Positions 1 to 8,845 of a stretch of 64,000 bases of DNA are shown piece by piece; position 1 is the first letter of the stretch, and each line of letters begins with the position of its first letter. The notes under the pieces were generated by a model. It made no database searches. It saw nothing but the letters and a program-made list of their open reading frames with translations, and had not been told where the DNA came from. Both the position numbers and the translations under genes were made by a program. This DNA is from Candidatus Puniceispirillum sp. (GTDB lineage: Bacteria; Pseudomonadota; Alphaproteobacteria; Puniceispirillales; Puniceispirillaceae). The stretch is taken from positions 62,001 to 126,000 of the forward strand of contig JAOEUK010000005.1 in the NCBI GenBank assembly GCA_028382965.1, written 5' to 3'.

Positions 1-3000
1 AGTCCTAGATTAATTTGTGGCGTCCATGCAGGCCGCCTATTAACATCAGGGTCATCACCCCGCCCGGATTTTGCATCACCAACTGCTTGGCGCAGCATTT
101 CTTGATAAAGTTCAACCCCAACCTCACGCACATGGCCCGATTGCTCGTCTCCCAAGAGATTGCCGGCCCCTCGAATGTCCATGTCATAAGATGCAAGAGT
201 AAAGCCAGCCCCCAACGTATCGAGGGTCTGCATCACTTCTAAACGCTTGCGTGCCTGCGGACTCAGCAGGCGCTGTGGATCTGAGGTAAGATAGGCATAG
301 GCGCGCTGGCGCCCACGGCCAACGCGTCCCCGCAGCTGATAAAGCTGTGACAAGCCAAACATGTCAGCACGGTGAATGATCAATGTATTGGCAGATGGAA
401 TATCAATACCCGATTCAATAATATTTGTTGATAATAAAATATCTGCTTCGCCATCAGCAAACCGCGTCATAACTTGATCCAACGCATTTGGAGCCATGCG
501 ACCGTGCGCCGAGAGGACTCTTGCTTCCGGCGCTAGCTTGGTCAACCGGTCAAAAACGCGTTGCATATCATCGATACGCGGACATACAACAAAGACCTGC
601 CCACCTCGGAACATTTCCCGTTGTATTGCCTCACGAAGCACAACCCCATCCCATGGCCCAACAAAGGTGCGCACTGCCAACCGGTCGACAGGCGGAGTTG
701 CAATAAGTGACATTTCCCGAACTCCAGATAATGCCATTTGCAAAGTTCGTGGTATCGGGGTCGCCGATAAAGTAAGGACATGAATATCACCGCGAAGCTC
801 TTTTAATCGCTCTTTCTGACCAACACCAAAATGCTGTTCTTCATCGATAATTAATAAACCAAGATGGTTGAACTGAATTGACTTTGCTAGAAGAGCATGG
901 GTGCCAATGACAATTTGAATTTCACCAGTGGTGATATCTTCACGGATTTTCTTGGCATCAGAGGTTGGCGTCATTCGCGACAAGACGCCAATCTTGATCG
1001 GGAAGCCAGTAAACCGTTCAGTGAAGACCTTTCCATGCTGGCGTGCAAGTAAGGTGGTCGGTGCGACCAGAGCCACTTGAAAGCCAGCCATCGCGGTAAT
1101 AAAGGCTCCCCGCAGTGCAACCTCAGTCTTACCAAACCCCACATCACCGCAAATCAATCGATCGCTGGCTTTACCAGATGCAAGATCTGTTACCATATCA
1201 TTGATGGCATTCAATTGATCTTCCGTTTCAGTAAACATAAATCGCGCACAAAATTCTTCAAAGCTGCCATCTTCTGCAAGAAGCGGTTCAGCCCTTGTCT
1301 GATAACGCGTAGCAGCAATTTTAATCAATTGTTCAGCCATAATGCGAATACGGCCCTTGATTCGAGCAACACGCGCCTGCCATGCCACACCTCCAAGCCG
1401 GTCAAGCTGGGCTTCGCCGCCAGTGCTGCCAAAGCGTGAAAGCAATTCAATATTTTCAACGGGCAAATACAGTTTGTCTCCACCAGCGTAGACAAGATGC
1501 AGGCAGTCATGGTCTCCACCGGCACTGTTTATAATGTTTAGCCCTTCATAGCGGCCAATTCCATGTTCTGCATGAACCACCAAATCACCGGTTTCAAGCG
1601 CGCTTACTTCGCGCAGAAAATCATCACCTTTAGCCCGTTTGGATTGTGGGCGTGCCAAACGTTGGCCAAAAATATCTGGTTCGGACACCACCACCAGATA
1701 ATTGGTCTGAAATCCAGTTTCAAGCGGCCATTGCATTACATAAAAGCCGCCAGCTTTCAGCGCATCAAGGCTGTTTACTGTCTTTAAGGTCACTGCCCCA
1801 AGATATGGCTTTAGCAGATCAACCAGCCGGCTCTCGGCACCCGGCGAACTACACGCCACCAAAATGGGTCGCTTCGCAGCTTTTGCTTCTTCAATAACAA
1901 AAGCCGCTAACTCAGGAACAGCACTACGGGCTTTGGCTTCGGTTTTAACAAACCGGATTGCGACACGCCCACCTGCATCCTGTATTAACGGATCGCTTAG
2001 TAGCGCAGTTTTTGTATCGTTACCTTTCATTGGGGCAAACGCAAAAAGCCGACAAGTCGTTTCTTTGCGGAGTGTGTGGCCAATTTCATCTTTGGACAAA
2101 TACAATGAATCGGGAGCTAGTGGCCGATAAGGGCTTGACGCGTCATCCGTGCCATGTGCTAAACGTGCTTCGTAAAAATCCAGAATTTGCGCATAGCGTG
2201 CAGTCACTGCGGCATCACCTTCATGGTCAAGAATAATTGGCCATCCAGCACAGTAATCAGTTATGGCTGCCATATTTGGATGAAACAGCGGCAACCAATG
2301 TTCTATGCCCGGATGGCTGCGGCCTGCTGAAACCGACTCGTATAGTGCATCCTTGCTGGCTTTCGCACCGAATAATGACAAATAACTTGTACGAAATTGT
2401 GCAATCGTTTCATCGTTAAACATAAATTCGGCAACCGGCCGCAAAATTAATTGATTAACCTTGCCTGTACTGCGCTGGGTAGCCGGATCAAAGCTACGAA
2501 TGGTCTCAACCTCATCACCAAAAAAATCAAGACGAACCGGCTCTGTTTGCCCCGGAGGAAACACGTCTAGGATACCACCACGAACAGCAAATTCACCAGT
2601 TTCCCGGACAGTATCGGTGCGCAGATAGGCCTGACTTGCCAGATAATCGGCAAGAGCTTTTGGCCCAAGAGATTTAAGTGTTTCTAAATTTGTTGTTGTC
2701 ACCCCCGCCCCAATCACAAGGCTGCTATTGGTAAAATAAGGTTTGGCTGGTACACGCTGCAAAAAAGCATTAATTGTTGTGAGTAGAATAACCGGCCCTG
2801 GCTGATTGCCAGCAGACAATTGAGCCAGTGTTTCGATACGCCGGCCAACAAGCCGACCTTGCGGCGACAAACGATCAAAAGGCAAACAGTCCCAAGCCGG
2901 AAACTCCAGCAGATGCCCTCCGGAACCAAGCTGGCGCAATGCATCGCCCATTGCTGCCATGCGCGCGTCATCACGAGCGATATAGACTAAGGATTGGTCG

Positions 3001-3092
3001 CGTGATGTCATTTGTGCCAGCGCCAAAGCCGCCACCCCATCTGGCGCGCCCCATATATCTTTATAAAAACCAATTTTATTTATAAATTTCAT
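1..3092 (-). CDS. mfd: Transcription-repair coupling factor Mfd (3' end beyond window)
   Basis: ATP-driven DNA translocase that removes RNA polymerase stalled at lesions and recruits UvrA for transcription-coupled repair. Read from ATG at 3092 the frame stays open to the window edge, giving about 1030 residues; the family usually has about 1150, so the C-terminal domain is missing only because the window ends. The start reads MKFINKIGFYKDIWG. The translocase half carries Walker A GDVGFGKT near 1130-1150 and DEEQHFGVGQ near 840, both typical of Mfd and related to RecG. It starts 4 bp after the sdhE stop, so the two are probably co-transcribed. The sdhE-mfd pair divergent from recG is a usual alphaproteobacterial order. 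Identification is secure. Confidence 0.96.
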   Translation of the reverse strand, partial: MKFINKIGFYKDIWGAPDGVAALALAQMTSRDQSLVYIARDDARMAAMGDALRQLGSGGHLLEFPAWDCLPFDRLSPQGRLVGRRIETLAQLSAGNQPGPVILLTTINAFLQRVPAKPYFTNSSLVIGAGVTTTNLETLKSLGPKALADYLASQAYLRTDTVRETGEFAVRGGILDVFPPGQTEPVRLDFFGDEVETIRSFDPATQRSTGKVNQLILRPVAEFMFNDETIAQFRTSYLSLFGAKASKDALYESVSAGRSHPGIEHWLPLFHPNMAAITDYCAGWPIILDHEGDAAVTARYAQILDFYEARLAHGTDDASSPYRPLAPDSLYLSKDEIGHTLRKETTCRLFAFAPMKGNDTKTALLSDPLIQDAGGRVAIRFVKTEAKARSAVPELAAFVIEEAKAAKRPILVACSSPGAESRLVDLLKPYLGAVTLKTVNSLDALKAGGFYVMQWPLETGFQTNYLVVVSEPDIFGQRLARPQSKRAKGDDFLREVSALETGDLVVHAEHGIGRYEGLNIINSAGGDHDCLHLVYAGGDKLYLPVENIELLSRFGSTGGEAQLDRLGGVAWQARVARIKGRIRIMAEQLIKIAATRYQTRAEPLLAEDGSFEEFCARFMFTETEDQLNAINDMVTDLASGKASDRLICGDVGFGKTEVALRGAFITAMAGFQVALVAPTTLLARQHGKVFTERFTGFPIKIGVLSRMTPTSDAKKIREDITTGEIQIVIGTHALLAKSIQFNHLGLLIIDEEQHFGVGQKERLKELRGDIHVLTLSATPIPRTLQMALSGVREMSLIATPPVDRLAVRTFVGPWDGVVLREAIQREMFRGGQVFVVCPRIDDMQRVFDRLTKLAPEARVLSAHGRMAPNALDQVMTRFADGEADILLSTNIIESGIDIPSANTLIIHRADMFGLSQLYQLRGRVGRGRQRAYAYLTSDPQRLLSPQARKRLEVMQTLDTLGAGFTLASYDMDIRGAGNLLGDEQSGHVREVGVELYQEMLRQAVGDAKSGRGDDPDVNRRPAWTPQINLG

Positions 3093-3096
3093 TTAA

Positions 3097-3381
3097 TTAT
3101 TGTTCTTTATTAAACTTTTTTATTAAATGAAAAACAGGTGTATCATACTCATCAGGTAGTTGTGAGCTTCCCATAACCCAAGCGTAAATTTGTTGATCAC
3201 CGGCCTCAAGCAAATTTTCAAAATTTGTTAAGTCAGCATCGCCTAAATGCGGCAAATGTACCTTTGCAAAATACCCAAGCAACAAATCAGTTTCCTTCAT
3301 GCCAGTGTAGCTTGCTTGATAAATCAGGCGGCGCACACGGTATGATAATTCAGGTATAGACGACGAAGTTTGCGGCGACAT
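3097..3381 (-). CDS. sdhE: SdhE/Sdh5-type flavinylation factor (DUF339)
   Basis: Small protein of the family that promotes covalent FAD attachment to the succinate dehydrogenase flavoprotein. It has 94 residues, the usual size, with the family pattern of an N-terminal RVRRLIYQ helix, then GMKETDLLLGYFA, then LLEAGDQQIYAWVMG. The start is ATG at 3381 because an AGGGA Shine-Dalgarno lies 6 bases upstream; a TTG one codon earlier is unlikely. The gene lies 4 bp upstream of mfd. Odd point: the family RGxxE motif reads TGMKE here, so the arginine is replaced by threonine while Gly and Glu are kept. Family assignment rests on overall pattern and gene order; activity with the altered motif is uncertain. 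Confidence 0.85.
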   Translation of the reverse strand: MSPQTSSSIPELSYRVRRLIYQASYTGMKETDLLLGYFAKVHLPHLGDADLTNFENLLEAGDQQIYAWVMGSSQLPDEYDTPVFHLIKKFNKEQ

Positions 3382-3638
3382 CAAAGTTCCCTTTTTGTTT
3401 TCAGAACTGAACTTTTAAAGAATTGATCTGCTCTGGAGAGCAAATGTTAATTAAAGACCCTAACAAATGGCTGGCATGAAGTAACAGATATGGGTGATAA
3501 TGCCTAGACACAAGCGCAGCATCAGCCAATCATTTGAACATTGTCATGCTTTTTTATAGGTTGTGGTTAGCCTCAAAGGCATGGTTTTGATTACTGGCGT
3601 TTTATTATCGATGTCGAATATTAGAGGAGAATCGCGGT

Positions 3639-5759
3639 TTGCACCCTAAACGCCCTGCAGAAATTTTTCAGCTTTTTGCTGCTACAACAAGCCTTTCAGG
3701 CGTTGGAACAAAACTAGCATCATTGCTGGAAAAGCGAGTTGGCCATTACGTTATTGATGTTCTCCGGCATCTTCCTATTGGTCTTATTGACCGCAGCCAG
3801 CGCCCGCTATTGGCCGATGTAAGCGATGGCAGCATCGCTACATTTAATGTACTAGTTGTCAAGCATGACCGTCCGCCCCGCGGAATCAGGCGGCCTTATC
3901 GGGTGTTTTGCGAAAATGAAACGGGCGCACTGGAACTAATTTTTTTTCACGCGCATGATGATTTTGTATCGAAGCAGTTGCCAATTGGTGAGAGGCGACT
4001 TGTCAGCGGACGCGTAGAACTGTTTCAGGGCCGCATCCAAATGGCCCATCCCGACCACATATTGCCACCATCTCAGGCTGACAAAATGCCAATCTTTGAG
4101 CCTGTCTACCCGCTTACTGCAGGCCTCACAACAAAAACCATTCGCCGTACAATCGCTGATGCACTTACTCGTATTCCAGATTTACCAGAGTGGATTGCTC
4201 CCAGCGTCATTCAGCAACATGGTTGGCCCAGTTTTGCTACCGCCATGCGCGCTGTTCATTTTCCACAAACCGCAGCAGATTTATTACATACCAGCCCAGC
4301 ACGCGCACGTCTTGCCTTCGATGAATTGCTGGCTAATCAACTAGCTTTGAAAATGGTTCGTCAAAGCGCGGTCGAGACCACACCTGGACGATCTTATCTG
4401 GGGGATGGCAAAATTACCCGTAAGCTGAAGGCCAGTCTACCCTTTGAGTTGACCAACTCACAGGCCCGCGTAATTGAGGAAATCAGCAAAGATCAGTCTT
4501 TACCCAAACGTATGTTGCGGATGCTGCAAGGTGACGTGGGGTCTGGAAAAACACTGGTAGCGCTATGGGCAATGCTGACAACGTTAGAGGCCGGCGCACA
4601 GGCCGCATTGTTGGCCCCAACCGAAGTGCTGGCCCGTCAGCATCATGCAACCATTCAAGCGCTCTTGGCACCGCTAGAAATAGAGGTCGGTTTACTGCTT
4701 GGACAGGGGCGTAGCACTGTTACCAGCAAAGGCCAGAATGATTTCAAGCCCTCTACTAGTCGTAAAGGGACTTTGAATGCGCTTGCAAATGGCACATTAT
4801 CGATAGTTGTTGGCACGCACGCGCTTCTTTCAGAAATGGTGGAATTCAAAAACCTTGGCCTTGCCGTTGTTGATGAACAGCATAGATTTGGGGTTCGTCA
4901 ACGTATTTTATTTGGCCAAAAAGGGACGCATGTTGATGTTATGGTTATGACAGCAACCCCTATTCCACGTAGCCTAGCCATGACTGCTTATGGCGATCTT
5001 GACCATTCGCGCCTTGATGAAAAACCGATCGGCCGTCTTCCAATTGATACACGCGTCCTGCCAAGTGACCGGTTGAATGACGTTATAGCCGGGCTCGCCC
5101 GTGCCTTTAGAGAAGGTAAGCGTGCCTATTGGATTTGTCCCCTTGTGGAAGAATCTGACAAGCTGGATATCGCCGCTGCCAAAGACCGCTACGCGGCACT
5201 GGAACACACGCTTCCCAATGTTTGCGTTGCCCTTGCTCATGGCAAAATGAAAGCTGGTGAACGCGATAATGCAATGCGGGCCTTTCGTGATGGGGCTGCC
5301 CAATTGCTTGTGGCCACAACCGTTGTCGAAGTAGGGGTTGATGTTCCCGAAGCCAGTATCATTGTTATCGAACATGCTGAACGTTTTGGTCTTGCTCAAT
5401 TGCACCAGTTGCGAGGGCGTGTTGGCCGAAGTGCTCAGCAAAGCAGTTGTTTGCTGATCTATCAGGGACCGCTGAGTGACACCTCATTAAAACGCCTTAA
5501 CGTTATGCGCGATACGAATGATGGGTTTGTAATTGCTGAACAAGATCTTGAACTGCGCGGACCAGGTGAGTTTTTAGGGCAACGGCAATCAGGCATTCCA
5601 GAATTTGTGCTAGCCGACCTTTCTGCACACCGCAACCTGCTTATGCTTGCGCGAACTGAAGCTGAATATTTTTTTGACAACAGTGACACATCGCAGTTGA
5701 ATATGCTGTTAAGCCTTTTTGAGCGTGATAGTGCGGTAAAATTTTTAGCCTCAGGATAA
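3639..5759 (+). CDS. recG: ATP-dependent DNA helicase RecG
   Basis: Branch-migrating helicase that reverses stalled replication forks and processes Holliday junctions and R-loops. At 706 residues it is full length. An N-terminal OB/wedge region is followed by the helicase core: Walker A GDVGSGKT at about residue 298, VVDEQHRFGVRQR (DEQH box), TATPIPRSLAMT, and the C-terminal QLRGRVGRS and LELRGPGEFLGQRQSG segments of the TRG motif region. The start is TTG at 3639, chosen because a GAGGAG Shine-Dalgarno lies at 3624-3629 and no ATG in frame fits better. It is divergent from sdhE-mfd and converges on the DUF502 gene 40 bp downstream. Confidence 0.96.
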   Translation: MHPKRPAEIFQLFAATTSLSGVGTKLASLLEKRVGHYVIDVLRHLPIGLIDRSQRPLLADVSDGSIATFNVLVVKHDRPPRGIRRPYRVFCENETGALELIFFHAHDDFVSKQLPIGERRLVSGRVELFQGRIQMAHPDHILPPSQADKMPIFEPVYPLTAGLTTKTIRRTIADALTRIPDLPEWIAPSVIQQHGWPSFATAMRAVHFPQTAADLLHTSPARARLAFDELLANQLALKMVRQSAVETTPGRSYLGDGKITRKLKASLPFELTNSQARVIEEISKDQSLPKRMLRMLQGDVGSGKTLVALWAMLTTLEAGAQAALLAPTEVLARQHHATIQALLAPLEIEVGLLLGQGRSTVTSKGQNDFKPSTSRKGTLNALANGTLSIVVGTHALLSEMVEFKNLGLAVVDEQHRFGVRQRILFGQKGTHVDVMVMTATPIPRSLAMTAYGDLDHSRLDEKPIGRLPIDTRVLPSDRLNDVIAGLARAFREGKRAYWICPLVEESDKLDIAAAKDRYAALEHTLPNVCVALAHGKMKAGERDNAMRAFRDGAAQLLVATTVVEVGVDVPEASIIVIEHAERFGLAQLHQLRGRVGRSAQQSSCLLIYQGPLSDTSLKRLNVMRDTNDGFVIAEQDLELRGPGEFLGQRQSGIPEFVLADLSAHRNLLMLARTEAEYFFDNSDTSQLNMLLSLFERDSAVKFLASG

Positions 5760-5761
5760 AT

Positions 5762-5809
5762 TAAGCTTTAATTGGTTCGTTCTACATTTTTTTAGAAGCT
5801 TATTTTTTT
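5762..5809. terminator. Possible convergent terminator hairpin
   Basis: Between the converging recG and DUF502 stops, TAAGCTT at 5762-5768 is matched by AAGCTTA at 5796-5802, followed on the plus strand by a run of T. The 27-base loop and 7-bp AT-rich stem make it weak, and the right arm overlaps the DUF502 stop codon. It is the only terminator-like element in this 40-bp gap. Confidence 0.3.
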
Positions 5810-6561
5810 AACGCGGCCTTGTTTACTGGATTTTTTTTTGCCAAAGCCTTTTTAGCAGGTGCTTTTTTAGTTACCACTTTTTTAGCTACAGACTTTTTAT
5901 CTACAGCCTTACTGTTAACAGAGCTATCTGGTGGTGAAACAATACCACCAGAGACAACAAGCTTTACCGCCTCCTCAACGCTCATATTAAGATAAACAAT
6001 ATCTTTGACAGGACAAAAAAGCAGAAAGCCAGATGTTGGATTTGGAGTAGTTGGAATAAAAACGTTAACATTTGTTCCCGGCACCAACCTCGCCACCTCA
6101 CCCTTCGTTGCACCAGTAACAAAACCGATAACCCATAGATTACGGCGTGGATACTCAACAAGAACTACCTCACGAAAAGCATCAGATTGAGTAGAAATAA
6201 CAGTTTCAAGTATTTGCTTTGTTGCGCCATAAATACTTCGCACTACTGGCATTCGGTTCAATATTGACTCACCAAGCCTGATGATCCAGCGCCCCATAAA
6301 ACCAGCAGCAACTGCACCTATCAAGGTAATAAGAGCAGCACCAACAACAAGGCCTGCCCCAGGTATATCTCCCAAGTTCCAACTGGCAAAATCAGGGATC
6401 AGTCTATTAACTTGACCATCAATCAACTTGATCGTTGCCCATGTTATGTAAACTGTTAACAAAACAGGTGCAGTTACTAAAAGACCCGTAAAAAACCATC
6501 CACGCAAACGGGCGAGGATCCCAGGCTTTTCAGTACCTGAAACATGCTTGTTGATTGCCAT
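5800..6561 (-). CDS. DUF502 membrane protein with lysine-rich C-terminal tail
   Basis: Member of the DUF502 family of inner-membrane proteins, whose function is not established. The 253 residues contain two hydrophobic segments (about residues 24-47 and 66-92) and the conserved soluble part with PVVRSIYGATKQ, VLVEYPRRNLWVIGFVTG and VFIPTTPNPTSGFLLF. From about residue 214 the protein continues as a low-complexity basic tail made of repeated KK-A/V/P units, like histone H1 or other nucleic-acid-binding tails, which is not part of the DUF502 core. ATG at 6561 is preceded by AGGA at good spacing. The gene sits convergent to recG, a common alphaproteobacterial arrangement. Function unknown; family call secure. 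Confidence 0.88.
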   Translation of the reverse strand: MAINKHVSGTEKPGILARLRGWFFTGLLVTAPVLLTVYITWATIKLIDGQVNRLIPDFASWNLGDIPGAGLVVGAALITLIGAVAAGFMGRWIIRLGESILNRMPVVRSIYGATKQILETVISTQSDAFREVVLVEYPRRNLWVIGFVTGATKGEVARLVPGTNVNVFIPTTPNPTSGFLLFCPVKDIVYLNMSVEEAVKLVVSGGIVSPPDSSVNSKAVDKKSVAKKVVTKKAPAKKALAKKNPVNKAALKK

Positions 6562-6782
6562 CTTTAAATCCTGCTCTTAAATGTTGGCTGTCTGCTGCTG
6601 CCGCAAAATAAATCCGGACCGGCCCAGATTATTTACTTGCTCTTCTTAAAATACATTAGCAACTTTTTTCAATCAGACAATGGTTTTGAAAAAGACATTT
6701 TTTCAAAAAAAGAGGGTTCTTTTTACACAGTCTGACAGCTTTTACTTGTTCAAGTCTTTATCATTTTGCTACACTTTAGAAT

Positions 6783-7595
6783 ATGAAAAATTATCTTAAA
6801 GAACTAAATCGGTTGCATCAGATCATGATCCAACTGCGTAATCCAAAAACAGGCTGTCCGTGGGATATTGCTCAAAATTTTGCCAGCATTGCTCCTTACA
6901 CGATTGAGGAAGCCTATGAAGTAGCAGATGCCATTCAACTTGGGGACAGAACAGAAATTTGTAAAGAACTTGGAGATCTATTGCTGCAAGTTATGTTTCA
7001 TTCCAGAATAGCAGAAGAAGAGGGAAGTTTTACGCTAGAGGACGTGGCAAAAAGCATTTCTGATAAAATGATTGCGCGCCACCCACACGTTTTTGGCAGT
7101 GAAGACCGTCCAACAATAACTGCACAAAGTGGTCTGTGGGAGGATATTAAAGCTCAAGAACGCGCAAAGAAGGGTGAAAAGAGAACATTTGATGGGCTAG
7201 CACGAGGGTTACCTCCAATGCTGCGCGCGCTCAAACTTCAAAAACGTGCTGCCCGTATAGGATTTGATTGGCCTGATATTTCTCAAATTCTTGATAAACT
7301 GCAAGAAGAAGCTAACGAACTTGTGGCCGAACTCGAAAAAACTAGCAGGAACCAGGACCTCATTAAAGATGAAGTTGGTGACCTCCTCTTCGTTGCCATT
7401 AACCTCGCAAGAAAAGCAGGGGTTGACCCAGAAACAGCTCTTCAAAACTGTAATATAAAATTTGAACGTAGATTTAACTATATAGAAGAAGCTATTGACT
7501 TGAATGGTAAAAAGCTAGAAGAGTCAAGTCTTCGAGAGATGGAATCTTATTGGCAAGACGCCAAAGCCTTTGACCCTAAACCAGTATTTGATTAA
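6783..7595 (+). CDS. mazG: Nucleoside triphosphate pyrophosphohydrolase MazG
   Basis: All-alpha NTP pyrophosphatase that hydrolyses (d)NTPs to monophosphates and diphosphate, a house-cleaning enzyme. The 270 residues match the two-domain E. coli-type MazG: domain 1 with CPWDIAQNFASIAPYTIEEAYEV and the metal-binding KELGDLLLQVMFH, domain 2 with KLQEEANELVAEL and DEVGDLLFVAINLARK. The EExxE and ExxD ligands are present in both halves. Its TAA stop shares the palindrome TTAA with the stop of the converging phosphatase gene, leaving no room for a terminator. No strong Shine-Dalgarno is visible upstream of the ATG. Confidence 0.94.
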   Translation: MKNYLKELNRLHQIMIQLRNPKTGCPWDIAQNFASIAPYTIEEAYEVADAIQLGDRTEICKELGDLLLQVMFHSRIAEEEGSFTLEDVAKSISDKMIARHPHVFGSEDRPTITAQSGLWEDIKAQERAKKGEKRTFDGLARGLPPMLRALKLQKRAARIGFDWPDISQILDKLQEEANELVAELEKTSRNQDLIKDEVGDLLFVAINLARKAGVDPETALQNCNIKFERRFNYIEEAIDLNGKKLEESSLREMESYWQDAKAFDPKPVFD

Positions 7596-8467
7596 CTACA
7601 CCAAACGGCATGTCGCAAAGCTTCCCATCCTTCTTGGCTTGACGCAGCCATGAACGGTGTGGCCGTGGAAGCGTGAAAACGCTCCCCATTTTTCAACCCT
7701 GCGGCATAGCCGCCAGCCTCACGGCACAACAAATCAACTGGAGCATGGTCCCAAGGGGTAGAGTTACCATGAATAAGAAAATCTTCCTCACCATTAGCAA
7801 TTAGACAACCTTGTATGCCGGCACTACCAGTGAACTGGCGCCCTACAAGATTTTGTAAACAAGCTTGAAATATACTTTTTTTTGGCTCTGATAAACCTAA
7901 GCTATTGCCCGATCCTCGCATAAAATCAATGTCTATTGGACGACCCTTCAGTGACAGAGGTGTTTGACTACCTTCACTAATTCTAAATGCCCCTTTTTGA
8001 TCTGCAGCATAAAATAAAATTTTAGTCAAAGGTTGCCAAATCCAACTCTCTACCGGTCTCCCATTCCATAATAAAGCGACCATGCTACAAAAAGCGGTTT
8101 TTCCTCTGACAAAATTTTTTGTACCGTCCAATGGATCCAGCGTCCAACTGTAGCCAGATGGAATTTGATAACGGACAAGAGAAGAGACAGATACCGCCTC
8201 CTCACCAATAACAGGCCCAGATTGAGCCTCAATCAACCGAGGTGTAAGCCATAATTCAGTTTGTTGATCAGCGATGGTAACAAAGTCAGTTTCAGAGGTC
8301 TTAGTATTAATTTCTTGTGGTTGCAGATTTCGAAAGCGCGGCAAAATAAATTTTTCTGCTCCCTCACGCAATAGATCTGCCACGATACCCTTAAGTGCTG
8401 GATTAGCTGGTGGCCTTTCCAACAAGTGAATGGACGTGCTGTCATTCACTGTCGATATCCATATCAA
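7592..8467 (-). CDS. Inositol-monophosphatase-family phosphatase
   Basis: Magnesium-dependent phosphatase of the IMPase/FIG superfamily. Diagnostic residues are GEEAV at about 88-92, [13 protein letters not shown] at about 110-122 and the C-terminal metal site [15 protein letters not shown]. In Alphaproteobacteria such proteins act as inositol-1-phosphatase, histidinol-phosphatase (HisN) or nucleotidase (CysQ); the sequence alone does not settle which. ATG at 8467 would overlap hfq by 26 bp; GTG at 8449 would overlap it by 8 bp and is a credible alternative. It is the last gene of the minus-strand run from dusB. Its stop overlaps that of mazG in TTAA at 7592-7595. Confidence 0.85.
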   Translation of the reverse strand: MIWISTVNDSTSIHLLERPPANPALKGIVADLLREGAEKFILPRFRNLQPQEINTKTSETDFVTIADQQTELWLTPRLIEAQSGPVIGEEAVSVSSLVRYQIPSGYSWTLDPLDGTKNFVRGKTAFCSMVALLWNGRPVESWIWQPLTKILFYAADQKGAFRISEGSQTPLSLKGRPIDIDFMRGSGNSLGLSEPKKSIFQACLQNLVGRQFTGSAGIQGCLIANGEEDFLIHGNSTPWDHAPVDLLCREAGGYAAGLKNGERFHASTATPFMAASSQEGWEALRHAVWCS

Positions 8468-8714
8468 TATCGTTATCCGTATTCAAAAACTCTTGGAGTT
8501 GGACAGGCCCAACAGGCATTATTGTGGAAATCGCATGCTTGTAAACCAACTGAACATGTTGATCACGCTTCAAAAGAATTGAAAAATTGTCAAACCATGT
8601 AATAACACCCTGCAACTTGACACCATTCACCAAGAAAACAGTGACGGCGGAACGAGACTTACGAACGTTATTAAGAAAAATTTCTTGCACATTGCGGCTC
8701 TTTTCAACAGCCAT
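8442..8714 (-). CDS. hfq: RNA chaperone Hfq
   Basis: Sm-like hexameric RNA chaperone that pairs small RNAs with mRNAs. The 90 residues contain Sm1 ([25 protein letters not shown]) and Sm2 ([13 protein letters not shown]); the YKHAIST motif is diagnostic. The C-terminal tail is short and very acidic ([11 protein letters not shown]). It lies downstream of trkA in the ntr operon, as in other Alphaproteobacteria, with a 130-bp gap that could hold its own promoter. Its 3' end overlaps the start of the phosphatase gene. Confidence 0.96.
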   Translation of the reverse strand: MAVEKSRNVQEIFLNNVRKSRSAVTVFLVNGVKLQGVITWFDNFSILLKRDQHVQLVYKHAISTIMPVGPVQLQEFLNTDNDIDMDIDSE

Positions 8715-8845
8715 TTAATAGTCTCCTTTTAGAAAACTTTAGCCCCAAAAACAGAATTAAACAATGCCTCGATTATCGCTTTTTCTCCACGACAGCGTTT
8801 GACAAAACAAAAATCAAAAAAATGGGGGCAGGTTATGGACCTTGA

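Noticed and set aside
1077..1439. 120-residue plus-strand frame
   Set aside because: Antisense to the mfd translocase domain, which is open across the whole stretch.
4974..5441. 155-residue frame antisense to recG
   Set aside because: It lies inside recG, whose helicase motifs are intact in the other strand; a mere shadow of recG codon use.
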